Below, one piece after another: positions 16,945-26,601 of a stretch of DNA of 64,000 bases. Position 1 is the first letter of the stretch, and each line of letters begins with the position of its first letter. Below the pieces are notes generated by a model. The model did no database searches. It saw nothing but the letters and a program-made list of their open reading frames with translations, and was not told where the DNA came from. The translations under genes were made by a program, and so were the position numbers. Source of the stretch: Paenibacillus brevis (GTDB lineage: Bacteria > Bacillota > Bacilli > Paenibacillales > Paenibacillaceae); NCBI RefSeq assembly GCF_018919145.1, contig NZ_JAHLQJ010000004.1, positions 1-64,000 on the forward strand, given 5' to 3'.

Positions 16945-19900
16945 TTAAATCCTCTCTTCGATCTCTCCCTCAAGCTCCAAATAGCGGTTGCGGAGTTCCT
17001 CGAGCTCTTCCTCCGTTGCCGGCCAATAGCTGCGCTGGTGAGATTCCAGCAGGGTCTCCAGCATTTGATGATAGGCGAATCGGTTGTTCTCTAGCAACTG
17101 ACGGCTGCGGGCTTCATCCGCGACATAGGTTTCATGCAGTGCGGAAAACACCCACGATTCCACTTTGTTCGTCGTCGCCGCAAGTCCGAGTATATTTTCG
17201 AAGCGCTGTGCGATCTTTTGCGTTCCATGGTAATCATGCTCCAGCAGCGCGTCGATCCATTTCGGATTGGTTAACCGGGTGCGTACCCCCCGGACGATCG
17301 ACTGCTCCGCCGATTCTGTCAAAGGCAGCTCCCCGGTCGTGTCTGTAATATGAATCTCCGCCGGCATCCCCTTCGCTATCTCGACGGACTTGGATAAGCC
17401 GCCGAAATACTCATAATAATGATCGGAATCGGTAACCTCCCACTCATGGCTGCCGCGAATTTGCGAAACGACATCAACCGCCAGCAAATGAGTGCGGTAT
17501 AGCTCCGGCTCCGCCCGTCCGCGTTCCTCCAAGCTGTAGACATACTGCTGACTATTCTCATAGGCTTGCCCCAGCTCCGTTTCCTCGCTCCATTGCTTCG
17601 TCTCGATCAGCTTGGTCATGCCCGTCCCGTATTGACCTTCCGCAGGGCCAAAGATCCGGGCGTTCGCCAGATCCGCGGCGCGCTCAGAGCCATAGCCTGC
17701 CGAGAGCAATCCGGATTGCGTCTTGCAGGTATGAGCCTTGAACAGGTTCATGTCCTCGGGCTCATCCAGTTCGGAGAGACGGTGGAAAATCCGGTTCAGG
17801 TCCTCCAGCAGATTCGGAAACATATCGCGGAACAATCCGGTGATGTGAACCACGACATTCAGACGCGGACGGCCCAGCTCGGAGAGCGGGATGATATCGT
17901 ATTCGGTACGGAACGTCCCGAGCCCTCTTCCGGCGCGTACGCCCAGATAGCGAAGAATCTGCCCGATGGTCTCACCTTGCGTCCGCGACGTTTCCAGTCC
18001 CCACAGCACGATGGCTGTTGTGCCCGGATATTCGCCATGCTTGTCATAGTACTGCCTAATTGAGTTGTCGGCGGTCCGCGCCCCCCGCTCTGCGGCAGTA
18101 ACGCTCGGTACGGCACGCGGGTCAAATTGATAGAGATTGCGGCCAGACGGCAGCACCTCCGGAGAGCGCATCGCGTCGCCGGCCAGCTTGGCCCGGAGAT
18201 AGCGCCCATCCAGTGCTTTCAACAATCCCTCCATCTCCTCGTTGTTCATGGAGTTCTCGTATGCCTGATAGCCGTATTCCAGCGTCCGCTTCAAGGCCTC
18301 CTGCCATTCCGCCGGCTCCTTCGCCCAGGAGGACGGAAGCTCCCTCGCTGCAAGGTACCCGGCAACCAATTCTTCCGCCTCCTGATCCAGTCTCCGAAGT
18401 TCATCCGTTTGCCTCTGCGCGGCAAGCTCCTCCGCCTTCTTGCCGCTGCGCTCCGCCAAGAGCCCCCGCAAGGAACGGACCGTTCCCCGCTCATGGCGAA
18501 GCACAAACCGCATGTAAGCGGCGGCCGCTTCGGAGGAATGGCCGTCGCCGAGCACATGCAGGCCGCTTGGAATTATGGACCGCTGCATCCGGTACAGCTC
18601 CTCCTCCATGTCCTCCGGCGTCTTCGCGGCAAAGTGCAGAGCCTCGGCCGTCTCCTCCAGCTTGCGGAGGATATCCCAGCAGCGGCCGGGATCCAGCTGC
18701 TCCGCCTCGCGGTACTCCTGCAGAAGCGAATCCAGCTCAGCCCATTCGCCGTACAGCTCAGCCTCGACAAACGGCGGCGCTTGATAGCCTACCAGCACCG
18801 CATGGCTGCGGCGTTTGGCGATCATCGCTTCCGAGGGATTGCCCACGTAATAATAGTACAGGTGAGGAAGCTCCCCAAGAAAATCGTCCGGCACGCAGTC
18901 GCCCGACATGCCGCATTCCTTGCCGCGCTGGAACTCCAGCGTGCCGTGGGTGCCGATATGAACGACCGCATCCACCTCCCACTCCTCGCGAAGCCATTGA
19001 TAAAAGGCGGTATACTGATGCGTCGGAAGCAGGGAACGATCATGCACGGACTTCTCGGGAGCCTCATGGATGCCCCGCGAAGGCTGCAAGCCAATAAAAA
19101 CATGGCCGCTCACGATGCCGGGAATCAAAAAGGCCCCCTGCTCCGACATCATTTCGCCGGGAGGTTCGCCCCAACGGGCTTCCGCCTCGGCGCCCCATGA
19201 ACGGGCGGCTAACTTGGCTGCAAAGTCGGGGTCGCTGTAACGGATCATTTCGTCCGCGGCCTGCTCGCCCGTCCATTGTCCGGAGTTGACCAGACCGCCC
19301 TCGACAAAGCGGGAGCGCAGCTCCTCCGCGGATATTTCCTGAACATCGTAACCTTCCTTTTTCAGCCGGGTGAGCAGCCGGGACACCGATTCAAACGTAT
19401 CCAGAAACGTGCCTCCGAACACATTGGCCTCGCCGGGAGGGTAGTTATAGCAAATCAGGGCCAACCGCTTCTCCCGGTTTGCCTTTCTTTTCAGCTCCAG
19501 CCAACGCCGGACGCGTCCGACCAGCCGTTCGGCCCGATCGGGAAGTAGCGCCAGCCTGCTGAGCGCAACGCCCAGCCCCTGATCCTCTCCTTCACGGCGC
19601 AGAGCAGCGATCGGAAAGGTCTCAATGGCTCCGTCCAGCTCCGGCAGCACAACCTGAACCATAAGCTGCGAAGGACTTACTCCCTGAACCGACTGCCTCC
19701 ATTCCTCCTCTGTCGTGCCGGATAAGAAAAACGGGTGCAGCATCGGCGCTCCCAAGGCGTCCAGCCAATCCACCGCACCGCCTGCTCCGGCTGGAGATGA
19801 TGATGAAGCCCCGCCTCCCCCCGGACCGATCCCCAGACGGAAGGGAAGCAGATTAACAATCAAGTCGACCGGCTGACCTTCTTCAACCAGCAATTCGCGA

Positions 19901-20661
19901 AGACGCTCCAGCGAAATATGCATGACGGAAGGAAAAGCCACCGGCAAAACATCGGCAAATGCCTCGATGCCGTTCATCAGCTCCCCGATACATTCCGCAA
20001 TATCCAGCGGATTGCCGTTACCTAGAAAGAATAGCGCTACCTTAGGCAGATGCTCCGTATATCCCCTGCTTTTCCGGAAGTCCGCCAGGGTCGAAAAACG
20101 ATTGCCCCTGAGCGGGTCGAACAGGCATAGTTCCTGAACGAGGACCGGATCGGGAGGGACGGGCAGCAGATTGCACCCGCCATACTCCCGGCCCGCCAGA
20201 CAGAGCAAGCCGAGCATATTTTCTGCCCCGCCGCCCCGCCAATATTCCGTTATTTTTACATAGCGGTCGTAGTCCTTCCCGAGTTCATTCGGCAGTCCTG
20301 TCTCTGCTTTTGCACCCGGGCTTGGCAAGCGGTCCGCAGTCAGTCCGCCGAGCCGGAACAAGGAGCGGATCTCGGCCGCATCCCCGCCTACAGGAACGAA
20401 CTGCGCCACCCCTTGGCTTAGAAGCAGCTTGATTTGTTCCACAACTTCCTTGCGAACGCCGTGCGCATCGAATATCACAAAGTCTGCGGCATCCGCCCCA
20501 AGCTTCGTCTCCAGGCCCGGCGGCGATTTGACGGATTCGGGCCCTCCCGGGTCGACGACGGCAAGCTGCAATTGATCCCGCTGCGCCTCATCCAGCATAC
20601 GGTACGCTGCCGACAAGTGAGCCTGTGATGCCTCGCTGTTCGTCAATACGATGATTTTCAA
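16945..20661 (-). CDS. cobN: CobN-type metal chelatase large subunit
   Basis: A 1238-residue protein of the CobN/BchH family, full length for CobN. In this family the large subunit holds the tetrapyrrole and inserts the metal, driven by AAA+ partners. The family motif is clear at VHIGTHGTLEFQRGKECG (about residues 562-579), and further blocks such as YNYPPGEANVFGG (about 405-417) and GLETSRTQGETIGQIL (about 880-895) are conserved. Translation starts at TTG after GGGGAG. It is the last gene of a run with two AAA+ partners and a FecBCD-type importer, controlled by a Zur box. No other cobalamin gene is in the window, so cobalt insertion into a corrin is only one possibility. Confidence 0.9.
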   Translation of the reverse strand: MKIIVLTNSEASQAHLSAAYRMLDEAQRDQLQLAVVDPGGPESVKSPPGLETKLGADAADFVIFDAHGVRKEVVEQIKLLLSQGVAQFVPVGGDAAEIRSLFRLGGLTADRLPSPGAKAETGLPNELGKDYDRYVKITEYWRGGGAENMLGLLCLAGREYGGCNLLPVPPDPVLVQELCLFDPLRGNRFSTLADFRKSRGYTEHLPKVALFFLGNGNPLDIAECIGELMNGIEAFADVLPVAFPSVMHISLERLRELLVEEGQPVDLIVNLLPFRLGIGPGGGGASSSSPAGAGGAVDWLDALGAPMLHPFFLSGTTEEEWRQSVQGVSPSQLMVQVVLPELDGAIETFPIAALRREGEDQGLGVALSRLALLPDRAERLVGRVRRWLELKRKANREKRLALICYNYPPGEANVFGGTFLDTFESVSRLLTRLKKEGYDVQEISAEELRSRFVEGGLVNSGQWTGEQAADEMIRYSDPDFAAKLAARSWGAEAEARWGEPPGEMMSEQGAFLIPGIVSGHVFIGLQPSRGIHEAPEKSVHDRSLLPTHQYTAFYQWLREEWEVDAVVHIGTHGTLEFQRGKECGMSGDCVPDDFLGELPHLYYYYVGNPSEAMIAKRRSHAVLVGYQAPPFVEAELYGEWAELDSLLQEYREAEQLDPGRCWDILRKLEETAEALHFAAKTPEDMEEELYRMQRSIIPSGLHVLGDGHSSEAAAAYMRFVLRHERGTVRSLRGLLAERSGKKAEELAAQRQTDELRRLDQEAEELVAGYLAARELPSSWAKEPAEWQEALKRTLEYGYQAYENSMNNEEMEGLLKALDGRYLRAKLAGDAMRSPEVLPSGRNLYQFDPRAVPSVTAAERGARTADNSIRQYYDKHGEYPGTTAIVLWGLETSRTQGETIGQILRYLGVRAGRGLGTFRTEYDIIPLSELGRPRLNVVVHITGLFRDMFPNLLEDLNRIFHRLSELDEPEDMNLFKAHTCKTQSGLLSAGYGSERAADLANARIFGPAEGQYGTGMTKLIETKQWSEETELGQAYENSQQYVYSLEERGRAEPELYRTHLLAVDVVSQIRGSHEWEVTDSDHYYEYFGGLSKSVEIAKGMPAEIHITDTTGELPLTESAEQSIVRGVRTRLTNPKWIDALLEHDYHGTQKIAQRFENILGLAATTNKVESWVFSALHETYVADEARSRQLLENNRFAYHQMLETLLESHQRSYWPATEEELEELRNRYLELEGEIEERI

Positions 20662-20707
20662 CCTCTCATCTCCCCACGTATATATAAAAAGTAAATGTTC
20701 AAAAGTT

Positions 20708-22738
20708 TTATAAAAAAGCCGTCCCCACGCTCTTGCGCTCCTGCATTAAGCTCCTTGCCGCACGTTCGATCACGCCGGCATCCAGCTCCTCCAGCCGCAA
20801 ATACTGCGCCTGCATGCATTCCGCCAGCTTGCGGGCGTAGCCAAGGCGGACAAATCCCTGCTCCGTATCGATGACCAGGGCCTGGATTCCCGATGCCGAA
20901 ATACGGCTTCCAATGCCGCGAATTTCCTGCCAAAGGTCAAGCCCTGAAGCGGTGCCCGCGTTCGCTTTTCCATCCGTCATGATGATCATTGCCGGAATGA
21001 GCCCGCTGCCCTTGCGCTGCATCGATCGGATCGTCTCCGCGCCTTTCTCCAGCCCGGCCAATAGCGGAGTTCGTCCGCCGACGGGCATCGACTGCAGCCG
21101 GCGTTCAGCCAGCTCGACGCTGCGCGTAATATCCAGCAGCAGCTCTGCACCGCTGTCCCGAAAGGCGACCAGGCCGACGCTGTCGCGCTGCCGGTAAGCG
21201 TCGCGCAGCAGCGACAGCACCGCACCCTTGACCGCTCTCATCCGCTTGGCCGCGTTCATTGAGCCGCTGGCATCGACGACGAACAACAGCGCGGTCCCCG
21301 TTCGGCTCTCCCGCACCTTGATGCGCAGGTCGCTTCCCTCGACCAACACGCGCGGTCCGCCTTCGCCGCCGTCAGCAGCTTGCCGCAAGCGGCGGGCCTG
21401 CTGATAAGGAGCCGCCGCCCGCAGCGTGGCGTCGAGCGCCAGGTCGGAGACCGGTCCTCGCGGCGTCTCCGACCGCGCATAGCGGCCGGACCGTCCGCCC
21501 CCGCTCGCCGGATTGCGTTTGCCCGCTTTAGCCTTAAAGCGGGTGCGCGGCGGAGCAAAGGCAATCCGGCGGACACCGAAATCCCGGCCTACCGCCTCCA
21601 CGACGGCACGCGCAGGCACGGATGCAGCGCCCTCCCCGCTGGAAGCAGAGCCGTCCCCGGCAGCAGCACTCCCAAGCGCCGGTTCTGGCGTTTGTTCCGG
21701 TGCTGATTCCGGTTCTGGCGCTGCTTCCCCGCTGTCGGCCTCCGGCAACGGAGAGCCGTCAGGCTGCATGTCATCCTCCTGCGCAGCAGATGACGGCGCT
21801 TGCTCCGGCGGCTGTTCGACGGATCCCTGGCCGCGGTCCGGTTCTTTTTCCGGCGCTGCTTGTCTCCCGGCGTCACTCTCCGCCTGGCGCATGCGGTGCG
21901 GCAGGACAAACCAGGCCGCCTCCTGCACATGCCCGGCACGGACCTCCGGCTCGCCCTCCCAGGCTGCCAAAGCGCGAGCAAGCTCCGCAAGCAGAATTTC
22001 TCCGCGCTGCCCCGAACATCCCGCCTCCCTGACAATTTCGGCGGTCAGGCGCAGCATCGGCTCGCCGATCCGGACGGCGGCCAGGCACTCCTGCGCCTGC
22101 ACAAGCCTCTTCCGCAGCGCCTCGGACTCCGGCTCGAAGGCACGTGCAAATGCTTGCGGATCCCGCTCGAAGGCCAGCCTGCGGGTGATTATTTCCGCCC
22201 GTTCAGCAGGATCGAACGAGGTGCCGACCCGGACATAAAGTCCCCAGCGGTCAAGTAAAGCAGGATTCAACTGACCCTCTTCAGGATTCATTGTCCCTAG
22301 CAGCAGGAAGGAAGACCCCTGCCAACCGGCTGTCCCTTCATGCACTCTTTCGAAGCCGCCTAGTTCTGCAGCTGACAAAATTGCGTTCAGCGCCCTTTCG
22401 CTCATCAGGTTCACATCATCTATCGTCAACAGTTGCCCGTCCGCTGCGGCCAGCAAACCGGAAGAAAATGTTCTCTCGCCAAAGCGGATGGCAGCTGCCG
22501 TTTCCAAGCCGCCAAAGAGCCGGTCGTCATCGACATGAAGCGGAATGCGGAGCTCCTTGCGTTCCGGAACCAGAGAAGCAAAGCCGCGAACAAGCGTCGT
22601 CTTTGACGTCCCCGTCTCTCCGGCCAGCAGAACTCCCTTGACCGACGGATTCACGGCATGCAGCAGCAGCGCTTTTTTGGCCCGCTCCTGACCTACAACG
22701 GCGCAGAAGGGATACAAGGAACCGCCGTCAGAGCACAT
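20708..22738 (-). CDS. ChlD/BchD-like chelatase subunit (AAA+ plus VWA domain)
   Basis: A 676-residue chelatase motor partner. The N-terminal AAA+ domain has Walker [10 protein letters not shown] near residue 38 and a Walker B-like [10 protein letters not shown] long linker rich in Pro, Glu, Ala and Ser separates it from a C-terminal von Willebrand A domain with the MIDAS motif VVDASGSMN, which binds Mg and docks to the large subunit. ATG at 22738 has GGAGG six bases upstream and overlaps the end of the ChlI-like gene by 11 bases, so the two are coupled. Unlike many ChlD proteins its Walker A is intact, so it may hydrolyse ATP. Confidence 0.88.
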   Translation of the reverse strand: MCSDGGSLYPFCAVVGQERAKKALLLHAVNPSVKGVLLAGETGTSKTTLVRGFASLVPERKELRIPLHVDDDRLFGGLETAAAIRFGERTFSSGLLAAADGQLLTIDDVNLMSERALNAILSAAELGGFERVHEGTAGWQGSSFLLLGTMNPEEGQLNPALLDRWGLYVRVGTSFDPAERAEIITRRLAFERDPQAFARAFEPESEALRKRLVQAQECLAAVRIGEPMLRLTAEIVREAGCSGQRGEILLAELARALAAWEGEPEVRAGHVQEAAWFVLPHRMRQAESDAGRQAAPEKEPDRGQGSVEQPPEQAPSSAAQEDDMQPDGSPLPEADSGEAAPEPESAPEQTPEPALGSAAAGDGSASSGEGAASVPARAVVEAVGRDFGVRRIAFAPPRTRFKAKAGKRNPASGGGRSGRYARSETPRGPVSDLALDATLRAAAPYQQARRLRQAADGGEGGPRVLVEGSDLRIKVRESRTGTALLFVVDASGSMNAAKRMRAVKGAVLSLLRDAYRQRDSVGLVAFRDSGAELLLDITRSVELAERRLQSMPVGGRTPLLAGLEKGAETIRSMQRKGSGLIPAMIIMTDGKANAGTASGLDLWQEIRGIGSRISASGIQALVIDTEQGFVRLGYARKLAECMQAQYLRLEELDAGVIERAARSLMQERKSVGTAFL

Positions 22739-23666
22739 TCGCGGCCTCCAGCAGCAGATCGCCGAGCCGATCCTTAATCGTCTCCGTCCCGTATGCTCCA
22801 TCCTCGAACGGTCTTCTGCGCATCCGATGCGGCATTACGAGCGAAGCCGCCTCTACCATGTCATCTGCCAGGACACAGGTTCTGCCCTCCAGGGCGGCAA
22901 GCGCCATCGCCGTCTTCATCAGCGTGATATCCGCGCGGTGACCGTCCACCTCCAGCCGAATGCCGACCTTGGCAGTCCATTCCAGCAGCTGATCGGCAGG
23001 CTCAATCTTCGTAAGCAGCTCTCGAGCGTGCAAAATCCGGTGATGGAGCTCCGATTGCTCTCGCGCATATTGGCGTCGAAACGCTTCAGGATCCGCATCA
23101 AAGGCAAGGCGTCGCTTGACGACCTCCATACGGGTCTCCACCTCCCGCTCTCCCCCTACTTCCACGGACAGCGCAAATCGGTCCAGCAGCTGCGGACGCA
23201 GATCTCCTTCCTCCGGATTCATCGTCCCGATCAGAATGAAACGGGAGGGATGACAATACGACACGCCCTCCCGTTCGACCGTATTTACACCCATCGCGGC
23301 AGCGTCCAGCAAGGCGTCCACGATGGTGTCATCCAGCAGATTAATCTCATCCACGTATAAAATATGTCCGTGAGCCGCAGCGAGCAAACCCGGCTCAAAC
23401 CTTTTTTCTCCCTCACGGATTGCATGCTCAATGTCCAGCGTGCCGACGACGCGGTCTTCCGTAGCGCTGACCGGCAGGTTGACGACATGAAGCCCCGGCA
23501 TCAGATCGGCGAGCGCCCGGACTGCCGTCGATTTGGCCGTGCCTTTCTCCCCCCGGATCAGCACCCCGCCAAGCCGCGGATCCACAAGATTCAGGAGCAA
23601 CCCCTTCTTCATCGCATCCTGACCGACGATGGCCGAGAACGGAAATACATCAGGTGCTATATTCAT
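22728..23666 (-). CDS. ChlI/BchI-like AAA+ chelatase ATPase
   Basis: A 312-residue AAA+ ATPase of the magnesium-chelatase I-subunit family. Walker [15 protein letters not shown] (about residues 35-48), Walker [13 protein letters not shown] and the [16 protein letters not shown] sensor region are all present. ATG at 23666 is preceded by GGAGAGG; an ATG 15 bases earlier has no good site. With the ChlD-like and CobN proteins it would make a complete three-part chelatase. It follows the importer ATPase gene closely on the same strand. Confidence 0.9.
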   Translation of the reverse strand: MNIAPDVFPFSAIVGQDAMKKGLLLNLVDPRLGGVLIRGEKGTAKSTAVRALADLMPGLHVVNLPVSATEDRVVGTLDIEHAIREGEKRFEPGLLAAAHGHILYVDEINLLDDTIVDALLDAAAMGVNTVEREGVSYCHPSRFILIGTMNPEEGDLRPQLLDRFALSVEVGGEREVETRMEVVKRRLAFDADPEAFRRQYAREQSELHHRILHARELLTKIEPADQLLEWTAKVGIRLEVDGHRADITLMKTAMALAALEGRTCVLADDMVEAASLVMPHRMRRRPFEDGAYGTETIKDRLGDLLLEAANVL

Positions 23667-23684
23667 CGTTATCCTCTCCATTTC

Positions 23685-24512
23685 CTAATGCACATAGATT
23701 GCTTCGGCCGTCTGCGCCTGCTCTCTGTTCGGGAGCAGCCCCGTTACAAGACAGCTCAGCCGTTGATTGACCGGATCGCGCTCAATGCGCCCCTTCACGC
23801 CGAACACTTCGCCAAGGGATTGTTCGGTAATCGTATCTTCCGGTGACCCGCTGGCGTGTACCTTTCCCTTGCTCATCATCATGATTTCGTCGGAATAAGC
23901 CGCCGCATGATTCATATCGTGCAAGACCATGATGATGGTCATGCCATGTTTTCGATTAATATCGGAAATCAGTTCCATGATCTCCCACTGATGGCTGACA
24001 TCCAGATAGGTTGTCGGCTCATCAAGCAGCAAAAGGCGCGGCTTTTGCGCCAGCGCCAACGCGATCCACACCCGCTGGCGTTCCCCGCCGGATAAGGCGG
24101 ACAGCTTGCGGTCGGCAAACATCCAAGTCCCTGTCTGTGCCAGAGCCCAATCGACGATGGCCTCATCCTCCTTGCGCTGACCGGCCCAAGGCGGTTTATG
24201 AGGAAAGCGCCCATAGCCGACCAAGGTTCTCACCGTCATGTCCGGCAGCTTATCCTGACTTTGCTGCAGCATGGATAACTGACGGGCCAGACTTCGCCTG
24301 GAATAGCCTTCAAGCGGCTTCCCTTCCAGCAAAATCGAGCCCCCTGCCGTCTTTAATTGACCGGAGATCGCCTTCAGCAAGGTGCTTTTGCCGCATCCGT
24401 TCGGACCGATAATGCTGTAGATCTTCCCCTCCTCCGCCTGCCAATCCAGACGGTCGATCACGCATCGGTTGTGGTAATTGACAGAAACCTGATCCAGCAG
24501 CAATGCTGTCAT
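23685..24512 (-). CDS. FecE/FhuC-type ABC ATPase
   Basis: A 275-residue ATPase of iron-siderophore, heme or cobalamin importers. Walker A GPNGCGKST (about residues 37-45), signature LSGGERQRV and Walker B LLLLDEPTTYLD are clear. It overlaps the permease gene by four bases (ATGA). The C-terminal part, from about residue 215, has a family-typical GEVFGVKGRIERDP. The position between permease and chelatase genes ties import to the chelatase. Confidence 0.92.
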   Translation of the reverse strand: MTALLLDQVSVNYHNRCVIDRLDWQAEEGKIYSIIGPNGCGKSTLLKAISGQLKTAGGSILLEGKPLEGYSRRSLARQLSMLQQSQDKLPDMTVRTLVGYGRFPHKPPWAGQRKEDEAIVDWALAQTGTWMFADRKLSALSGGERQRVWIALALAQKPRLLLLDEPTTYLDVSHQWEIMELISDINRKHGMTIIMVLHDMNHAAAYSDEIMMMSKGKVHASGSPEDTITEQSLGEVFGVKGRIERDPVNQRLSCLVTGLLPNREQAQTAEAIYVH

Positions 24513-25516
24513 TCTCCTTCCCTCCTTAGCAAATACAGAAAGAACGGAGCGCCAAGCGCTCCCAGTATAATTCCGACAGGCAGCTCGATCGGTGCGAACA
24601 TCAGACGAGCCAAGGTATCACAGACGGTGACCACCGCGGCGCCGAGCAGCGCCGAGGCGGGCAGCAGCAGCCGATAGTCGCTTCCGATCAGCAGCCGGGC
24701 GGAATGCGGCACAATCAGACCCACAAAGCCGAGCAGACCCACCACGCTGACGGCGCTGGCGGCCAACAAAGTCGCTACAGCCGTCAATACCAGGCGGGTA
24801 GTCTCTACCTTGAGGCCAAGGCCGCGCGCATTGGAATCTCCAAGGGAGAGCAGATTTAAATGCACGGAGCCGGCCAAGGCCAGCGCCACTCCAGCGAAGG
24901 AATACGGAAGCATCATCTGCAGTTCCGGCCAGCTTTTGGCAGCCAGCCCGCCAACGAGAAATACAAGCGCTCCGTTGACACGGTCGCTATAAAAGGTAAG
25001 CAGCGCGGAAATGCCGGAGCCTAGAAAAGCGGACACCGCCACCCCCGCGAGAATGATGCGGACCGGTTGGACGCCCTGCTTCCAGGCCAGCAAATAGATG
25101 ATAGCAGCTGCCAACGAGGCGCCGGCAAATGCAGCCGGCGTAAGCAGGGGCCAAGCTTGCGGAAATAAAATAAGGATGATGATGCCAAGCAGCCCTGCCC
25201 CCGAAGAAACGCCAATAATATGGGGATCAGCCAACGGATTGCGCATGACCCCCTGCAGAATGGCTCCGGACAAGGCCAGATTCACGCCGACCAAGGCCGC
25301 TACCAGCGTGCGGGGCAGACGGATGCTCCAGATCACTTCTTTCATCGGTCCGTCAAACCCGTGAAACAAATACCTCCAAATATCCTCCAGCGAAATCGAA
25401 ACGGCTCCGGTTCCGATGCTAAACGCAATCCCTGCTGCTGCCGCAATTGCCATGGCGGCTAATACGAAGACGCCTCTCGGAGCGGATACCCGTTTGATGT
25501 CAGTTTTCATTGCCAT
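24509..25516 (-). CDS. FecCD-type ABC permease
   Basis: About 335 residues, with roughly ten membrane helices, of the FecCD family for siderophores, heme and cobalamin. Conserved blocks include GVNLALSGAILQGVMRNPLA, DPHIIGVSSGAG and GFVGLIVPHSARLL. Only one permease gene is present, so it must act as a homodimer. The start is unsure: ATG at 25516 or 25510 overlaps the binding-protein gene's end, and no strong ribosome site is seen, suggesting translational coupling. Confidence 0.92.
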   Translation of the reverse strand: MAMKTDIKRVSAPRGVFVLAAMAIAAAAGIAFSIGTGAVSISLEDIWRYLFHGFDGPMKEVIWSIRLPRTLVAALVGVNLALSGAILQGVMRNPLADPHIIGVSSGAGLLGIIILILFPQAWPLLTPAAFAGASLAAAIIYLLAWKQGVQPVRIILAGVAVSAFLGSGISALLTFYSDRVNGALVFLVGGLAAKSWPELQMMLPYSFAGVALALAGSVHLNLLSLGDSNARGLGLKVETTRLVLTAVATLLAASAVSVVGLLGFVGLIVPHSARLLIGSDYRLLLPASALLGAAVVTVCDTLARLMFAPIELPVGIILGALGAPFFLYLLRREGE

Positions 25517-26543
25517 ACACGTCAGGATATACAAGCTCCGCCAGATACTCGACCGACTCGTTTAGCCGAAAGCCCGGATTCGAAAGCAGCAGATCCGAGG
25601 GCAAGATGGCCATGCGCTTTTCCTTGACCGCACGCAGCGAAGCCCATGCCGGTTGGTTGGACAGATCGCTTTCGACTTTCTTCTCTCCATCTTCGCGGGC
25701 TCCGTGGATAAGAACAAAGACATAATCCGGGTCCATCTCTACGATCTTTTCCAAGCTGAACGGGGCGGTAGACGGGCTCTTTTGCGATGCCTCCAGCGCA
25801 GCAGCTACATTTTTCATATGCAGCATTTCCGCGACCTCGATTCCCACCGTATTTTCCCGCTGCACGCTAATGCTGCTCGGCGTGACGTTCAGCATAATGA
25901 AGGTAGGCGCCTGATCTGCGGGCACCTTGTCCGTCAAATCGCCGATCTGCTTCTCCAGCTTTGCCAGCGCTTCGTTCGCTTGCGGCTCCGTACCGGCCAG
26001 CTTGCCGAACAGCTGGGCCTTTTCCTTCAAATCGTCATAGGTGCTGAGCGTGAAGAGAGCAAAGGGAACCTCACTGGCCTCCAGAACGTTTACCAGCTCA
26101 CGATGGAACGAAGTAGAGCCGATTACCAGATCCGGCTTCAAGGACAGCAGCTTTTCCGTATTCACGGTGGTCATGCCGCCGACATCCTCAATCGTCTTCG
26201 CTTTCTCCGGAATGGTTCCTCCCGTTGAGGTAGCCTTAGCTATAGCGGTACCGTCGACCGCATACAGCAGATCCAGCAATTGCGGGGAGAGCACGACGAT
26301 TTTCTGCGGCTGTGCCTGAAGTGTAACCTCGCGATCGGCATCATCCGTAAACGATAGAAAAGTCTCATCCTGAGTCTCTTCCGTCACGGATGAAGACTCC
26401 GTCGTTTCCTCCGCAGACGCCGGAGCGCTTGCTTCCTGCTTTTCCGCCGCAGTGTCAGCGGCAGGCGATGAAGCACACCCCGTTGCCACCGCCAGCATCA
26501 GACCTCCTAAAAGAATAAGTGTTGTTTTTTTTAATGAACGCAT
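25500..26543 (-). CDS. FecB/BtuF-type binding lipoprotein
   Basis: A 347-residue surface lipoprotein with lipobox VATGC (Cys about residue 23), then a linker rich in Ala, Glu, Ser and Thr, and a type III binding fold (DREVTLQAQPQKIVVLSPQ; KPDLVIGSTS). Families with this fold bind iron-siderophores, heme, cobalamin or free metals. The ATG has GGAGGAGG before it. It is the first gene downstream of a strong Zur box, so expression in zinc starvation is expected. The ligand is unknown and would define the whole chelatase system. Confidence 0.9.
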   Translation of the reverse strand: MRSLKKTTLILLGGLMLAVATGCASSPAADTAAEKQEASAPASAEETTESSSVTEETQDETFLSFTDDADREVTLQAQPQKIVVLSPQLLDLLYAVDGTAIAKATSTGGTIPEKAKTIEDVGGMTTVNTEKLLSLKPDLVIGSTSFHRELVNVLEASEVPFALFTLSTYDDLKEKAQLFGKLAGTEPQANEALAKLEKQIGDLTDKVPADQAPTFIMLNVTPSSISVQRENTVGIEVAEMLHMKNVAAALEASQKSPSTAPFSLEKIVEMDPDYVFVLIHGAREDGEKKVESDLSNQPAWASLRAVKEKRMAILPSDLLLSNPGFRLNESVEYLAELVYPDVYGNEN

Positions 26544-26568
26544 CGTTTTCTTCCTCCTCCATGAAGTT

Positions 26569-26589
26569 AAAGCGTAATTATTACTATTT
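26569..26589 (-). promoter_or_regulatory. Zur box before the FecBCD-chelatase operon
   Basis: Matches the Bacillus Zur box at 12 of 14 core and 18 of 20 total positions (left half AAAGCGTAAT, right half ATTACTATTT). It ends 25 bases upstream of the binding-protein ATG and lies just after the stop of the COG0523 gene, so this operon has its own zinc control. Confidence 0.82.
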
Positions 26590-26601
26590 ATAGATATGAA
26601 A

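Noticed and set aside
18127..19200. Long plus-strand frames opposite cobN
   Set aside because: The region is GC-rich and fully explained by conserved CobN sequence on the minus strand.
21513..22238. Long frames on both strands across the ChlD linker
   Set aside because: They come from the Pro/Ala/Ser/Glu-rich linker DNA, which has few stops in any frame. The ChlD frame links two recognised domains.
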